Part shown: piece after piece, positions 12,585-24,886 of the stretch
How the letters are laid out: every line of letters begins with the position of its first letter
How positions within the stretch are numbered: position 1 is the stretch's first letter
NCBI GenBank assembly: GCA_034440615.1
Contig: JAOTOM010004961.1
Span: 220,001 to 284,000, forward strand
From: Ashinkailepas kermadecensis
Lineage: Eukaryota; Arthropoda; Thecostraca; Neolepadidae
Direction: 5' to 3'
DNA length: 64,000 nucleotides
Made by a program: the position numbers and the translations under genes
The notes under the pieces: model-generated
What the model was told of the DNA's origin: nothing
The model's input: only the letters and a program-made list of their open reading frames with translations
Databases searched by the model: none

Positions 12585-12945
12585 GCCCCGGTAGCTCAGT
12601 TGGCTAGAGCGCTGGCCTGCACTGGTGTCCACTGTCCTGGCAACGCAGGGTTCGAGTCGTTTCATGCGCTAGCATGTAGCCTCCGGCTGGGAGGGTCAGT
12701 TGGCAGCTGGTCCGATAAGGTCGGGGACGAGCTACCGGGCGGCCGTGTCGGTGCATTGACGGCACGTTAAACTTTCGGTCTAAATTCTGCCGTTGAACTG
12801 TCATTCATGGTGGTGGGGCCAGGGTTCACGCAACAAGCTCTGCTTAGCAATAGAACCCTGGTTCATAAATCCACCCCAGCAAGAATTCGGATTAAATTTA
12901 TTAAAAAAAAATTTTTTTTAATAAAAACAAAATTGTAAATTTCTG
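12585..12945 (+). mobile_element. tRNA-derived SINE
   Basis: The head resembles a tRNA: A box TAGCTCAGTTGG (12592-12603) and B box GGTTCGAGTC (12649-12658). It is followed by a tRNA-unrelated body and an A-rich 3' end near 12900-12945. The head looks alanine-tRNA-like (GTAGCTCAGTTGGCTAGAGC) but carries extra bases in the middle, so it is not a functional tRNA gene. Part of the body (GCATTGACGGCACGTTAAAC) recurs at 43.4 kb. I found no clean target-site duplication. Transcription by RNA polymerase III from the internal boxes is expected for the class but not shown. Confidence 0.82.
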
Positions 12946-13747
12946 GACTTGAGTAGTCAGTGACAAGAAAAAACACCATCATATTTCTTAATTGCGTCAG
13001 GGCCCCAGCTGTTACTCCGCAAACAACTGGTAAGTCTGCATACGCTTAGTTTGGCTCCAAAAATCCGCATTCATGACAAACCAGAGGCAATAGCGACCCT
13101 TTTTCGGGCCACTTCAAGTGTTCGGGAGCGCAGTCAGAGGTAGCACTGTTTGCTGCACGTACCGCGTAATTCTCTGAGCCGGGCAGGTGCTGGTTCGCCT
13201 GCCTAGCAGCGGCCCTGTACAACACGCTACCCCGGGATGACGCACAAGTACCGCCAGTTGTAAGATTGCAGTGAATGATGTTGGGAAATTGCGATTGGCT
13301 TGCTCTGGCTCGGGTCGATGCCTTTATCTTTGCAACGTACCTCCATACCGATTGAGCAAGCCAGCATGCGGCACTGCATGTCGTGTACGTGCCTAACTTT
13401 GGATGAGCTCGTATAAGTGTTTTCTAATAACATTCACCGCTCTTTTGTATCGTATCTCATTCCAGTTGGACGTGGGACTAAGACAGTGACGTGCCTAGGA
13501 TTTGTGTCAGGAGAGGGAGGTGGTGGGAGTGGATTTGGAGGGGGCCTGCCCAGTCCCATTATTTTTATGTCATAGGATTTCGACCACTATTTTTCAATGG
13601 TGCCATTTTATTTACAGTAAAATAGTTAGTGACAACTTAATTATCCTGTGGAGGGAGCCCAACTTACCACCATCATTTACCAATCATCAGATTATAACTT
13701 CGTCTCCCCTATTCAATGGATGTTTCTGGTATGCATGTTATTAAGCA
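12946..13747. other. Unique sequence, no gene seen
   Basis: Single-copy DNA. The stretch from about 13490 has a GTGACGTGCCTAGGA head with G-rich sequence, resembling the other GTGGCGTAGCC-type heads listed in the findings. Confidence 0.5.
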
Positions 13748-13815
13748 GTGGAGCCGAAGTTAAGCAGAGACGCCGAAATTAAGCAGGGACGCCGAAATTA
13801 AGCAGGGACGCCGGC
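13748..13815. repeat. 20-bp minisatellite, about 3 copies
   Basis: Tandem copies of GACGCCGAAATTAAGCAGG. Confidence 0.92.
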
Positions 13816-14179
13816 AGGGCGGTCCGAGGTACCACATTTTACTGAGGCAGTCATCACTGCATTTCATTTTGGCTACGAAACCATGAAGGGACATAGTATC
13901 ACGCATCCTTTTTGAAGCTTCTCTGCGATGGACGGAAGCAGCCAAGAGGTTTTAACATGTATGTATGTGCAAGGGGATCCACTTGGCAACGTTGCGCGCG
14001 GTTAAGTACAATGTTTTGGGCATGCGGGCGGAGCATTATCCGTAATTACATGCACTTTGCATCTCCTTGGTTCAATCAGATGCAAATACTGCTTGAGACG
14101 AACTTCACAACTTCCCAATGTTCCAACTGGTACTCAATCAAAGCGGCTTCCATAATGAGATCAACACCCACCCGTATTG

Positions 14180-15109
14180 ACGCTAGCCTTCCGAACCTAC
14201 CGCCTCCTCTTCACTGCACCGACTGCTCAAGCCGCTCAAATATAGCCATCGTCTCTGCCTGCGTCTGCCCCCCCCTCCTCCCCCTTGCTCCGCTCCAGCT
14301 GACCGCAGGTGCCCGGGTGGCAGGCCGCCTTGGCAGCCAGCCGGACTGGCTGGGCGGCGGCAAGGTCGAGCTTCCCACACGCGGGGGCCGGGGGTCGCCG
14401 TCTGTCCTGCCTGCGGGCGGCGCGGCGCCGATCGGCCGGCGAGCTGCTAATGGCCGCAGTTCCGCAATTCCACACGACACCCGCCTCGACTGGCGGCTGT
14501 CGTGACCTTCCCGTACGGCCGGCGGCACCGTGATCTGACCGTACGGGCGGCCGCAGAGGGCGCGTCACGTCACGACGCCCGCGTAGCCGACACGACGCAC
14601 CTGGTGGCGCCGCGGGCCTCGGGGACACCGGCGGCGCTGCGGTGTCGTCAAGCAGCGTCAGTCGGCCGTCATCGAAGTCAGGCGGCGGCGCGCGCCCGTG
14701 CGCCTGTGCTCATCCACTCTGTTACTGTCGGAGGCGGTCGGCGTTTTGGCAGCGTCACCCGGCCGGGCTGGCGGCGCGGTGTTTGAGTATCGACCTCGGC
14801 CGGAGCGCTGTGGTCGACCTGCGGCAGAGTCGGCGGGCCGCCCCGCCGTGCGGACGTGTCCGCGTCTCCGGTCGCCTGACGTCACCTGCCGTCACGACCG
14901 TGGCCTCCGACGTCTGTCGTGACCTGTCGTGACCTGCCCGCGAACGTCAGCGACCTTCGACGCCCGCCGCCACCTACCTCGACCGACGGCGACCTTCTGA
15001 GACCTGTCGCTGGCTCCGCAACCACCGAGAGCTCCTGTGACCGTGGCCACATTCGGCGAACTGTGACCGTTTGTGACCTGTCGGGGGCGGGTGGCCTCTG
15101 CTGGACACC
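14180..15109 (+). promoter_or_regulatory. CpG-island-like region upstream of candidate exon 1a
   Basis: Over 900 bp of GC- and CpG-rich DNA immediately before the candidate first exon at 15110. No TATA box is visible, as is common for CpG-island promoters. It contains repeated GTGACCTGTCGTGACC-like words near 14880-15080. Open frames here are long in several frames because stops are rare in GC-rich DNA. The promoter role is inferred from composition and position only. Confidence 0.45.
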
Positions 15110-15332
15110 ATGCTGGACACCATGCTGCCGCCGGCACAGCTGCCACGCAGTCCGCGGCCCGAGAGACGCATCAGGTCGACGTCGCCGTCGGGCCGGTTCG
15201 CGCTCGGGTCGCAGAGGTCACGCAGTCCGAGCCCGCGCGGCCGCCGGCCGGGCCGTGGCTCCAGCCCGGCCGGCACGACCGGCAGAGCCCGCCGCTGCAG
15301 TCCCGAGGACAGCCAGTGGGAGCTGCAGCTGG
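15110..15332 (+). CDS. Candidate alternative first exon (1a) of the paxillin-like gene
   Basis: The ATG at 15110 is preceded by an in-frame stop (15074-15076), so this is the natural start of the frame. The exon encodes 74 codons plus one base: MLDTMLPPAQLPRSPRPE, then basic serine/proline/arginine-rich sequence (RSTSPSG, SRSPSPRGRRPG), ending SQWELQL. It stops at a strong donor, CTGG|GTGAGT (GT at 15333). The phase-1 end would join the LD1 exon at 28442 to give ELQL-DSLLADLQSS, restoring the leucine that begins the LD motif. Junction phase, donor quality and codon composition support it; no transcript evidence exists here. It could belong to a different upstream gene or be a chance open frame in a CpG island. 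Confidence 0.42.
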
Positions 15333-16354
15333 GTGAGTACCGACCGTCGGGCGATCGACCGCCCTGGTCAGAACGGGTCACCAGCTGTCAGGACGTTTTC
15401 ACTACGTATCGAGCTCACCAGTCGCGTAAGTTGACCGGTACTGCCGCCCTGTGCTGGCCTCGACGCTGCTACCGTCCCCGAAAGTGCTTCAGTCATTTCA
15501 ACGACACTCTAACATCATGCACAATCTGATTTTCCCTCTCCATTGTGCTTGGAGCGGACGCACCACTACTTTATAGATACGCATAGCAGCATAAATTTGC
15601 TCTGTTGCGCAGTTGAGCGTTCGTTGGGCAGAAGAGATGGAGGCGAATGAGACATACAAATATTTGTTCCAGCTACAGTCGTTTTATCACCAGTTATCAC
15701 CTTTCGGGTGGTTGTGCACCACTAGAGGCTGTTTGACAACAGCAAAACAACGAAAACGAAAACGACACAGCACATATATCTGCCTAACATTAAAATATGA
15801 GCTGGGCATCATTCAACAAATGTAAATGGCACGTGAAGCAAGACGAGGTGCCCCATTTAAATGCTTCGGCTTTCTGTCATTGCATACGCTAGCACAAGGT
15901 AGTGGAGCATGCAATTGCAGACTCGTAATGCCCATGGTGATGTACACAAAATGTTGAAAGTGTAGACGGTATGGTGACAGATGGACATGCTCACACGTGT
16001 ATGCATGGGTCAAATGATAATGTTGCACTTAATATCACCATTATATAATTGAAATTGTAATAGCATACATCCTTGGTGCATGAGCTCGCTTGAGGCCTTA
16101 ATCGATAGCGACTAGGTGCATCAACGATACACACAGGGACCCAATGTGCAAGCCGTGCATTTTTGTACGAACGGGATTCCAGCTGCTTGCAGACAGCCAC
16201 ACAGAAAGACGAACACACACATTACCGTCTGTGTTTCAGGCCGTGCACATGCTCATGTTCAACAGAGCAAATATTTAGTGTGTTGATCGAGGAGACATTT
16301 CGACAACAGAGATGTTCTGATTCTCAGCACGTCCTTCTCACGCCTCCTCCGGGG
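15333..16354. other. Unique sequence, no gene seen
   Basis: Single-copy DNA after candidate exon 1a; probably intronic if that exon is real. No domain-bearing frame recognised. Confidence 0.5.
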
Positions 16355-16529
16355 CATTGGTACGAGAGGTAGCATTGGTACGAGGGGTGGTATTGGTACG
16401 AGGGGTGGCATTGGTACGAGGAGTGGAATTGGTACGAGGGGTGGTATTGGTACGAGGGGTGGCATTGGTACGAGGGGTGGCATTGGTACCAGGGATGACA
16501 TTGATGCGAGGATGACATTGGTACAAGGG
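16355..16529. repeat. 18-bp minisatellite, about 9 copies
   Basis: Tandem units of ATTGGTACGAGGGGTGGC with few substitutions. Confidence 0.96.
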
Positions 16530-16715
16530 TTTGCGCATGGAGAATCTCTCGGTTCAGTTTTGCGAAGTTAATGACTCTTTATTTGATGAGAAACCTCGTC
16601 TTCCATGTACTACCTTAGCATATCATCCTGCATAGTCCCTGTCATACCGTCATGTCGCTCTCTGCAGCCCGGATATCAGAAGCAATCAATGTAGCGACCT
16701 TCCCTCTCCTCTCTC

Positions 16716-16890
16716 TCTCCGCCTCCGCCTCCGCCTCTTCCTCAGCCTCCGCCTCCGCCTCCGCCTCCGCCTCCGCCTCCGCCTCGGCCTCCGCCTCCGC
16801 CTCCGCCTCCGCCTCCGCCTCCGCCTCCGCCTCCGCCTCCGCCTCCGCCTCCGCCTCCGCCTCCGCCTCGGCCTCGGCCTCCGCCTCTGT
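16716..16890. repeat. (CCTCCG)n hexanucleotide array
   Basis: About 29 hexamers, mostly CCTCCG with a few CCTCGG. Because the period is a multiple of three, open frames run through it on both strands (Ser-Ala on plus; Glu-Ala, Arg-rich and Gly-rich on minus); these are not genes. Confidence 0.97.
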
Positions 16891-16954
16891 CTCTGTCTCC
16901 AGCCTGTACAGTGCATACTGTACAGCTGCAGCAGACATCGACCCGTATCATTAC

Positions 16955-17206
16955 ACCGACTCCGGTATCCACGTCGACCGGATCTTTACACTGACCCCGG
17001 TACTCACACCCGGTCTTTGCACCGGCCCCGGTATCTACACGCGGGTCTTTACACCGGCTCCGGTTTTCACATCGACGCGGGTCTTTACACCGGCTTCAGT
17101 CTTCACATCGACCCGGGTCTTTACACCGGTCCCGGTATTCACATCCGGGTCTCTATACCGACCCTGGTATTCACACTCGGGTTTTACACCGGCTCCGGTC
17201 TCCACA
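16955..17206. repeat. 32-36 bp degenerate minisatellite
   Basis: About seven units of the form GGGTCTTTACACCGGCTCCG plus GT(A/T)TTCACATCGAC. A GC-rich stretch (17207-17410) follows. Confidence 0.92.
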
Positions 17207-17410
17207 TGACGGTCGGTGCGTCTCGCGGATCGGCGGATAGCTGGCGATCGGACCCGACCCAAGGCCGAATATCGGCTAATGGGCCGCGAGACGGCCGGCC
17301 GGCGGTGGTCGTCGATCCCGACCGTCGATCAGCCGTCGGCCGTTCCTGTCTTCATGCTCGCCGGCCTTGACGAAGCGGATGCTATTCGGCCGCTAGGGTC
17401 CTTTGTGCTG

Positions 17411-17925
17411 CAGCGATGTTGGTGGAGCTAACTCGGTGGTTGTCGGTCATGGAGCGGTGTTGGTGGAGCTAACTCGGTGGTTGTCGGTCATGGAGCGGTG
17501 TTGGTGGAGCTAACTCGGTGGTTGTCGATCATGGAGCGGTGTTGGTGGAGCTAACTCGGTGGTTGTCGGTCATGGAGCGGTGTTGGTGGAGCTAGCTCGG
17601 TGATTGGCTGTTCTCAGGTGGTATTGGTGGAATTAGCTGGGTGATTGGCTGTTACCAGGTGGTGTTGGTAGAGTTAGCACGGCGATTGGCTGTTTTTAGG
17701 TGGTGTTGGTGAAATTAGTTCGGTGATTGGCTATTCTCAGGTGGTGTTGGTGGAGCTAGCTCGGTGATTGGCTGTTCTCAGGTGGTGTTGGTAGAGTTAG
17801 CTCGGTGATTGGCTGTTCTCAGGTAGTGTTGGTGGAGTTAGCTCGGTGATTGGCTGTTCTCGGATGGTGTTGGTAGAGTTAGCTCGGTGATTGGCTGTTC
17901 TCGGGCGGCACTGGTGGAGATGTTC
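17411..17925. repeat. 41-bp minisatellite, about 12 copies, two subtypes
   Basis: The first four copies carry GGTTGTCGGTCATGGAGC. Later copies carry GATTGGCTGTTCTCAGG in the same position, while GTGTTGGTGGAGCTA is shared. The two blocks look like separate amplification waves of related units. Confidence 0.95.
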
Positions 17926-18569
17926 GGTGGCCGGGCCGGAGAGGCCAGCTGCTCTGTAGAGTGATGCCACACTGTGATGCCACGGTGAACAAAGTGGCAG
18001 CAGCGTCATCAGCGGGAGAGACAGTGGCTCATCTTCCGCCTAGTTCTCCTCCCTCCCACCGCCGACCGAAATTAATGCGGGACTTGTGGTAGATTTGGAC
18101 CAGTCGAAGTTGACGTCGGTCTTATGAGAACACGTGGAGGATGTTGCCCATAGATGTCGCTGACTCAAGTTGAAGTGCCTGGTATGTGTTCGTGCCCATG
18201 GTGTCAATTACTCAGGATAACTTTTCGGCGCGTGCCTGCGCTTCAGAAGTGAAGTGATTCAGAAGTGATTGATCTCGCAACTAACCAACTGAGTGCTTCT
18301 CAATATCTGTTGAAGAACCTTGGGTTTTGTATGACGCACTCAACTGCTAGGTCATATAGCGTCACTAATTTCTCACGTCGATCGGTTGCGAGTGGACTCG
18401 GTAATCTAGCCGGATATGGGATTCGTACCTACAATCTTCCAATGAAGAGCCCGACGTTCTACTGACTGAGCTTCTGCAACCCCGTCTCAATATCCGTCAG
18501 TTGCCTTCTGCTCTGCAGTGTCGCATCGGCCAATCTGCCAGCTCAAAACACTCAGCTGAGCTTGTGTGG
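17926..18569. other. Unique sequence, no gene seen
   Basis: Single-copy DNA between two minisatellites. No coding signal recognised. Confidence 0.5.
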
Positions 18570-20050
18570 GCATCTGCTGATGGTATGACAACTGGCAATA
18601 TGGCACCTGATGGTACGACAGTTGATGACACGACAGCTGACCGCACAGCAGCTGATGGTGCGACACAATATGGTATGACACCTGATGACACGACAGCTGA
18701 TGGTGCGACACATTATGCTATTCCTCCTCAATACGACAGCTGATAGTGCGGCAGCTGATGGCATGGCGCCTGATGGTGCGACAGCTGATGACACGGCAGC
18801 TGATGGTGCGCCAGCTGATGGTATGACACTCGATGGCACGACAGCTGACGGCAAGACAGCTCCTGACATAGCGTCTGATGATACGACAGCTGATGACACG
18901 ACAGCTGATGACACAACAGCTGACGACATGGCACCTGATGGCACAACAGCTGATGGTATGACACTTGCTGGTATGCCACCTGATGGTACAACAGCTGGTA
19001 GTACGACGGCTGATGACACGACAGCTGATGGTATGATACTTGCTGGTATGCCACCTGATAGTACAACAGCTGGTAGTACGACAGCTGATGACACGACAGC
19101 TGATGGTATGACACTTGCTGGTATGCCACCTGACAGCACAACAGCTGGTAGTACTACGGCTGATGACACGACAGCTGATTGTATGACACTTGCTGGTATG
19201 CCACCTGACAGCATGACAGCTGGTAGTACGACGGCTGATGACACGACAGCTGATGGTATGACACTTGCTGGTATGCCACCTGACAGCACAACAGCTGGTA
19301 GTACGACGGCTGATGACACGACAGCTGATGGTATGACACTTGATGGTATGCCACCTGATAGTACAACAGCTGGTAGTACGACAGCTGATGACACGACAGC
19401 TGATGGTATGACACTTGCTGGTATGCCACCTGATAGTACAACAGCTGGTAGTACGACAGCTGATGGTATGACACTTGCTGGTATGCCACCTGATAGTACA
19501 ACAGCTGGTAGTACGACAGCTGATGACACGACAGCTGATGGTATGACACTTGCTGGTATGCCACCTGACAGCACAACAGCTGGTAGTGCGACGGATGATG
19601 ACACGCCAGCCGATGGTATACCACCTGATAGTACAACAGCTGGTAGTACGACGGCTGATGACACGACAGCTGATGGTATGACACTTGATGGTATGCCACC
19701 TGACAGCACAACAGCTGGTAGTGCGACGGCTGATGACACGCCAGCTGATGGTATACCACCTGATAGTACAACAGCTGGTAGTACGACGGCTGATGACACG
19801 ACAGCTGATGGTATGACACTTGCTGGTATGCCACCTGACAGCACAACAGCTGGTAGTACGACAGCTGATGACACGACAGCTGATGGTATGACACTTGCTG
19901 GTATGCCACCTGACAGCACAACAGCTGGTAGTGCGACGGCTGATGACACGACAGCTGATGGTATGACACTTGCTGGTATGCCACCTGACAGCACAACAGC
20001 TGGTAGTGCGACGGCTGATGACACGACAGCTGACGGCACGACATGTCTCG
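18570..20050. repeat. 75-bp higher-order minisatellite built from 15-bp units
   Basis: The basic unit is about 15 bp (GACACGACAGCTGAT). From about 18950 it is organised in 75-bp higher-order units that begin ACAGCTGATGGTATGACACT and contain GGTATGCCACCTGA and CAACAGCTGGTAGTACGAC. Both 15 and 75 are multiples of three and the unit has no stops in most frames. Long frames of 471 codons (plus) and 520 and 453 codons (minus) therefore result and should not be read as proteins. Confidence 0.97.
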
Positions 20051-20525
20051 GAGGCCGACGTGATGCAATGCGCCAGCACGTCACACCACGTGTTGCATAA
20101 TCGTCAGTGATCAATGTCTGCAGTCGGCCAACTGCGTGAGTGCGAGTCTGGCTACTGGCCAGGCGCCATTGTTCAGGCCCGCCTGTCAGTTACCACAGTC
20201 ACGGCCAGATGTTCAGCCGGCCGACTCGCAAATAAAACACCGAGACTGCTGACATCTCAGTGGTGTACGCTTGTTTAGTTATTGCTGTAGGATTAAGTGT
20301 GCGTGATTTCACGTCACATACGCGGCAACTTTGATCACCGTTGAAAACTCAAACGTCCCGTGACTCGACCGGCTGCCCGAGGCAGCGGTAGTTTAAATTA
20401 GCCTTGCTTAAAATATGGTTGCCATTCGCTGAATGGCCACGCTGTTTATGGGACCTGTTCGGCCTCATTGCTCAGACCACTGGCAACTACTCCCATCTCG
20501 CCTGGATGGTCCCTCTCACAAACAG

Positions 20526-20603
20526 CCGCGGCAGCTCCTGCGGGCCGCCTGCAGCGAACAAAGAGCGTCTCTGACGTGTCGGCCAGATGGTGCGTCTGTG
20601 CAC
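20526..20603 (+). CDS. Possible alternative internal exon (weak)
   Basis: After CTCACAAACAG (acceptor ending 20525) a phase-1 entry gives AAAPAGRLQRTKSVSDVSA, protein-like in composition. A weak donor ATG|GTGCGT could follow near 20603. It could splice from 15332. There is no domain and no transcript support, and it overlaps the leader of the candidate first exon at 20643. Confidence 0.15.
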
Positions 20604-20642
20604 CATGGTGTGTCTGGTGGTGGGCAGTGGCAGTGGCGGAAA

Positions 20643-20688
20643 ATGGGATCCATCCTTGATGGACACCATTACTCTGCAGTAGATGAAG
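20643..20688 (+). CDS. Candidate alternative first exon (1b) of the paxillin-like gene
   Basis: The ATG at 20643 sits in a good context (A at -3, G at +4) and opens MGSILDGHHYSAVDE, 15 codons plus one base, up to a strong donor GAAG|GTGAGC (GT at 20689). The phase-1 end fits the exon at 28442 to give VDE-DSLLADLQSS. It is the third first-exon candidate in the window with the same exit phase. The exon is very short, so chance is a real possibility; a 5' transcript end would decide. Confidence 0.28.
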
Positions 20689-20749
20689 GTGAGCATTCGT
20701 GTGCGGTATTTCGTACATCTTCTGACATCTTACAGCAATCACCAGATGC

Positions 20750-21275
20750 TGGTGTGTCAGTGAACGTCGGTGGATGTTAGCAGATGTTATCACCCAGTTG
20801 ATGATATGAGCTGGTGAAAGTCGGCAGATGTCGACAAATGTCGACAGATGCCAAAAAATGTCCGCAGATATCGACAAATGTCGGCAGATATTGAAAGGCA
20901 TTAGCGAAGTTCAGCAGATGTTAGCAGGTAACAGTGGATGTTGGCAGATGTTGACAGACATCAACAGGTATCACCAGATGTCGTTAGGTGTCAGCAGACG
21001 TTGATATGCGTCCGTAAGCATTGGAAGATATTGTCAAACGATAGTGGATGTCAGCAGACGCTAGAAGATGTGAACAGGTGTCAGGGAATGTTGACAGGAC
21101 AGATGCCAGTACGCACCAGCAGGTGTCAGCAGGCATCAGCAGATGCAAACAGATGTTTACAGATGTTAAAAGATGTCAGCAGGTGTCAGCAGACGTTGAC
21201 AGATGTTGACAGGTATTGGAAGATGTCAGTAGGTGCCAGCAGGTGTCAGCAGATGTTGACAGGTGTTGGCGCATA
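20750..21275. repeat. 10-12 bp degenerate repeat (TCAGCAGATGT)n
   Basis: Roughly 45 irregular copies of (T)(C/T)AGCAG(A/G)TGT(T/C), interleaved with TTGACAGATG. Strongest at 20820-21270. Confidence 0.92.
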
Positions 21276-21573
21276 CCTTCGGGTGAACTCGCCCGGCACT
21301 GGAGCGGATCTAGGGCGGGGCGGAACCCAACCAGATCGGACCACCATCATGCTCCACCCTCCACCAAGGTCACTGTAACATGCGACCCAGAGCACCGCTG
21401 TTGAACCCAAGACAGTGTCGCGCTCTGCACCGCTGTGTCGCGCTCTGCACGAGTGCAGTGAAGTGCAGACGCTGATATTAATCTTACAAATGCTTAGCCC
21501 GGCCCGCCCAGGCACTTGACTGACGTACATGCATATGTACGAGCATGGTAATGCAGGTTCGATGTCACGAGTG

Positions 21574-22699
<1,126 letters not shown>

Positions 22700-22729
22700 G
22701 TGTGTGACAGCATTACACTTGTTGTCCAC

Positions 22730-23460
22730 TTTCTGGCGGCCCGACACCCTCACCGACAATGGGCTAAACTTCCTGCTAGACGCCGGTCTCCCTTAAACGC
22801 TGAAAGCTCAGTGTTTCCGCTGCCTGGTGGAGCGACGGTGACCTCCGAGGCAGCTAGTCGGCGCCGCCGCTGCGATGCCAGGCGCCACACACGCCGTGGT
22901 GTTGTGTTGCCGGATGCTGGTGCGATTGTCCGCTTCCGAGGTGGCCGTGTCAGCGGCTTGGCCGGGCCCCAGTCTGCGTCTGCCGACACTGGCGTCACGG
23001 CCACTGTGTGCACCGGTCACCTATCGCACTGATAGCGCGCCGGCGCCGTGGTCGACACGTGGCCGTCTGGCTGTCCCCGGCGACACTCGGGTCGCCAGAC
23101 TGGTGCCGCAGCCGTGCGTGGCGCCCCGGCGACACTCGGGTCGCCAGACTGGTGCCGGAGCCGTGCGTGCCGCCTCGGCGACACTCGGGTCGCCGGACTG
23201 GTGCCGCGGCCGTGCGTGGCGCCCCGGCGACACTCGGGTCGCCAGACTGGTGCCGGAGCCGTGCGTGCCGCCTCGGCGACACTCGGGTCGCCAGACTGGT
23301 GCCGGAGCCGTGCGTGGCGCCGGCCAGCGGCTGCGCGTCGGTGAACGGTGCGCGCTGGTGACGACGGCGGGCGCTTGGCGCGCCGCACCATCTGCCAGCG
23401 CCGTCGGCAGTGCGGCCGTGACCTCGGGTCGGGTCGGCGCCGCGAGCGCGGCCGGCCGCC
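22730..23460 (+). promoter_or_regulatory. CpG-island-like region and likely 5' UTR before exon 1
   Basis: GC- and CpG-rich DNA leads directly to the exon 1 ATG at 23461. It contains a 50-bp tandem array (23079-23322). No TATA box is seen. Position and composition suggest a CpG-island promoter and leader for the 23461 start. The transcription start cannot be placed from sequence alone. Confidence 0.55.
23079..23322. repeat. 50-bp GC-rich minisatellite, about 5 copies
   Basis: Units begin CGGCGACACTCGGGTCGCC and contain GACTGGTGCCG and GCCGTGCGTG. Two unit variants (ending GGCGCCC or GCCGCCT) occur in the array. It ends about 140 bp before the ATG of exon 1. Confidence 0.96.
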
Positions 23461-23740
23461 ATGGCCGACTATGAGTGTTTGGAGCCGGTCGGGCTGGACC
23501 TGGCCACCAGCCGGCCGCCGCCCGGGCCCGCCAAGCCGCCGCGACTGCACGGCGTCGGCGACCCGCTCGAGGCTGGGTCGGCGCCGCACATCTCGGTCAC
23601 GGCGCCCGTCGACATGGCCTGGAGCGAGGCGCGAGCCACGCCGTCACAGCCGGACAAGGTCGACCGACTCAAGCTGGCCGGATCGTTCGACTCGCTCGAC
23701 TCGGAGACGCTCGTGTCGGTTGGCTCGATGGCCGATTTAG
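23461..23740 (+). CDS. PXN: Paxillin-like gene, first coding exon (1c)
   Basis: Paxillin is a cytoplasmic focal-adhesion scaffold whose N-terminal LD motifs bind FAK, vinculin and parvin-type partners. The ATG at 23461 has a near-perfect Kozak context (GCCGCCATGG). The exon encodes 93 codons plus one base: MADYECLEP, a proline-rich stretch (SRPPPGPAKPP), then an acidic/serine segment (SFDSLDSETLVSVGS) and MADL. The donor is TTAG|GTGGGA (GT at 23741, moderate strength). The single phase-1 G joins AT at 28442 to make Asp and recreate MADLDSLLADLQSS, close to the vertebrate start MDDLDALLADLEST. A second in-frame ATG at 23728 would give exactly that canonical short start; starting at 23461 adds an 89-residue extension. 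Zyxin/LPP-type LIM proteins are a weaker alternative. Confidence 0.72.
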
Positions 23741-24638
23741 GTGGGAATTGACGACTGCTGGCGATCTCTCCACCACAGTTAGCATTCAGATTAGAGAAGC
23801 TGTCGACACTGTGCTAGCCAATCAGCTAATCAGAGGAACAGCTGTTGACTTTGTGTGCACGTCGATTTCATGAGGTATGGTTGAGATCCCACAGATGTTG
23901 GTGAAACTTCGCAAAGGCGTGTAAAACACCATAATTTGATCGGTAGTTAGGAAACGCTAAGCTAATTCGGATCGCTTAAGCTGGTTGTGGCCTCTGCATC
24001 CGGCATTTCAAAACCGGTACACACTAACCAAGCCTGGCAAAGCGTTGAAGTACAAAGTTCACTGGGTTGAATTCCCGCACCATGAATAATGCAAAGCCAA
24101 GCAACCCGTCAAGGCCAGGTAAAATAAGCTACTGTGCACATTCAGCAATTTATAAAATATGGATGTTGGGCACATACCAGTCAACCGGTGCGTAAACATG
24201 TGCTATAACTATCTACCAAATCAATATAATATGAATAGCAATGCTCTGCTGATAAGGCAAAGATAGAAAAGGAAATATACTGAAAAGCTTTCAATGCCCT
24301 GGTTTCTTTGCCAGTTTGCCATTACAATGCACATCCGACCATGTTTAATGACAGCTCCATACCCACTTTGCTGTCCAGGGCAATGTTTTCTCGTTTCGCA
24401 ATCAAGTGTTCGAAGCTTCGAACCCGGAATGGTTAGGACTGGCTAAAGTCGTCAGGTGACCTATGCTATGTTTGCCTGCTGTTAAGCATGGTTTCAGTTG
24501 TTTAATAACGCATGCTGGCCTAAAGTAGCCGACCTGTTCAAAGCTGATCATCGTCATCTTGATCCGTTCGCTAGATTCACCATCTTGGATGCCTGGGTGA
24601 CGGTCACGATGGGCATGGGCAAGGACATCAAGGGCACG
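23741..24638. other. Start of intron 1, unique
   Basis: Single-copy intronic DNA without recognised features before the tandem arrays. Confidence 0.55.
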
Positions 24639-24802
24639 GTAAGCCACTGGATACCAAGGTCACCGTGGGCCACTGGATTCCAAGGTCACGGTGACCCACT
24701 GGACACAAGGTCACGGTGGGCCACTGGATACCAAAGTCATGGTGGACCATTGGACATCAAGGTCACGATAAGCTACTGGATACCAAAGTCACCGCATACC
24801 AC
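24639..24802. repeat. About 28-bp minisatellite, 6 copies
   Basis: Tandem units of CCACTGGATACCAAGGTCAC plus GGTGGG, diverged. Confidence 0.92.
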
Positions 24803-24886
24803 AAGACGCCAAGATCACGATCGACTTTGGCATTGGTTCAGACAGCCGGACAGCCGGACGTGCTGCACATTGTGGCTGCCTTATGG

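Noticed and set aside
12585..12660. Possible functional tRNA gene
   Set aside because: The A and B boxes are good but the middle is too long and does not fold as an anticodon arm; it continues into a SINE body.
18552..20114. Open frames of 520, 471, 453 and 304 codons on both strands
   Set aside because: Product of a 15/75-bp repeat whose period is a multiple of three.
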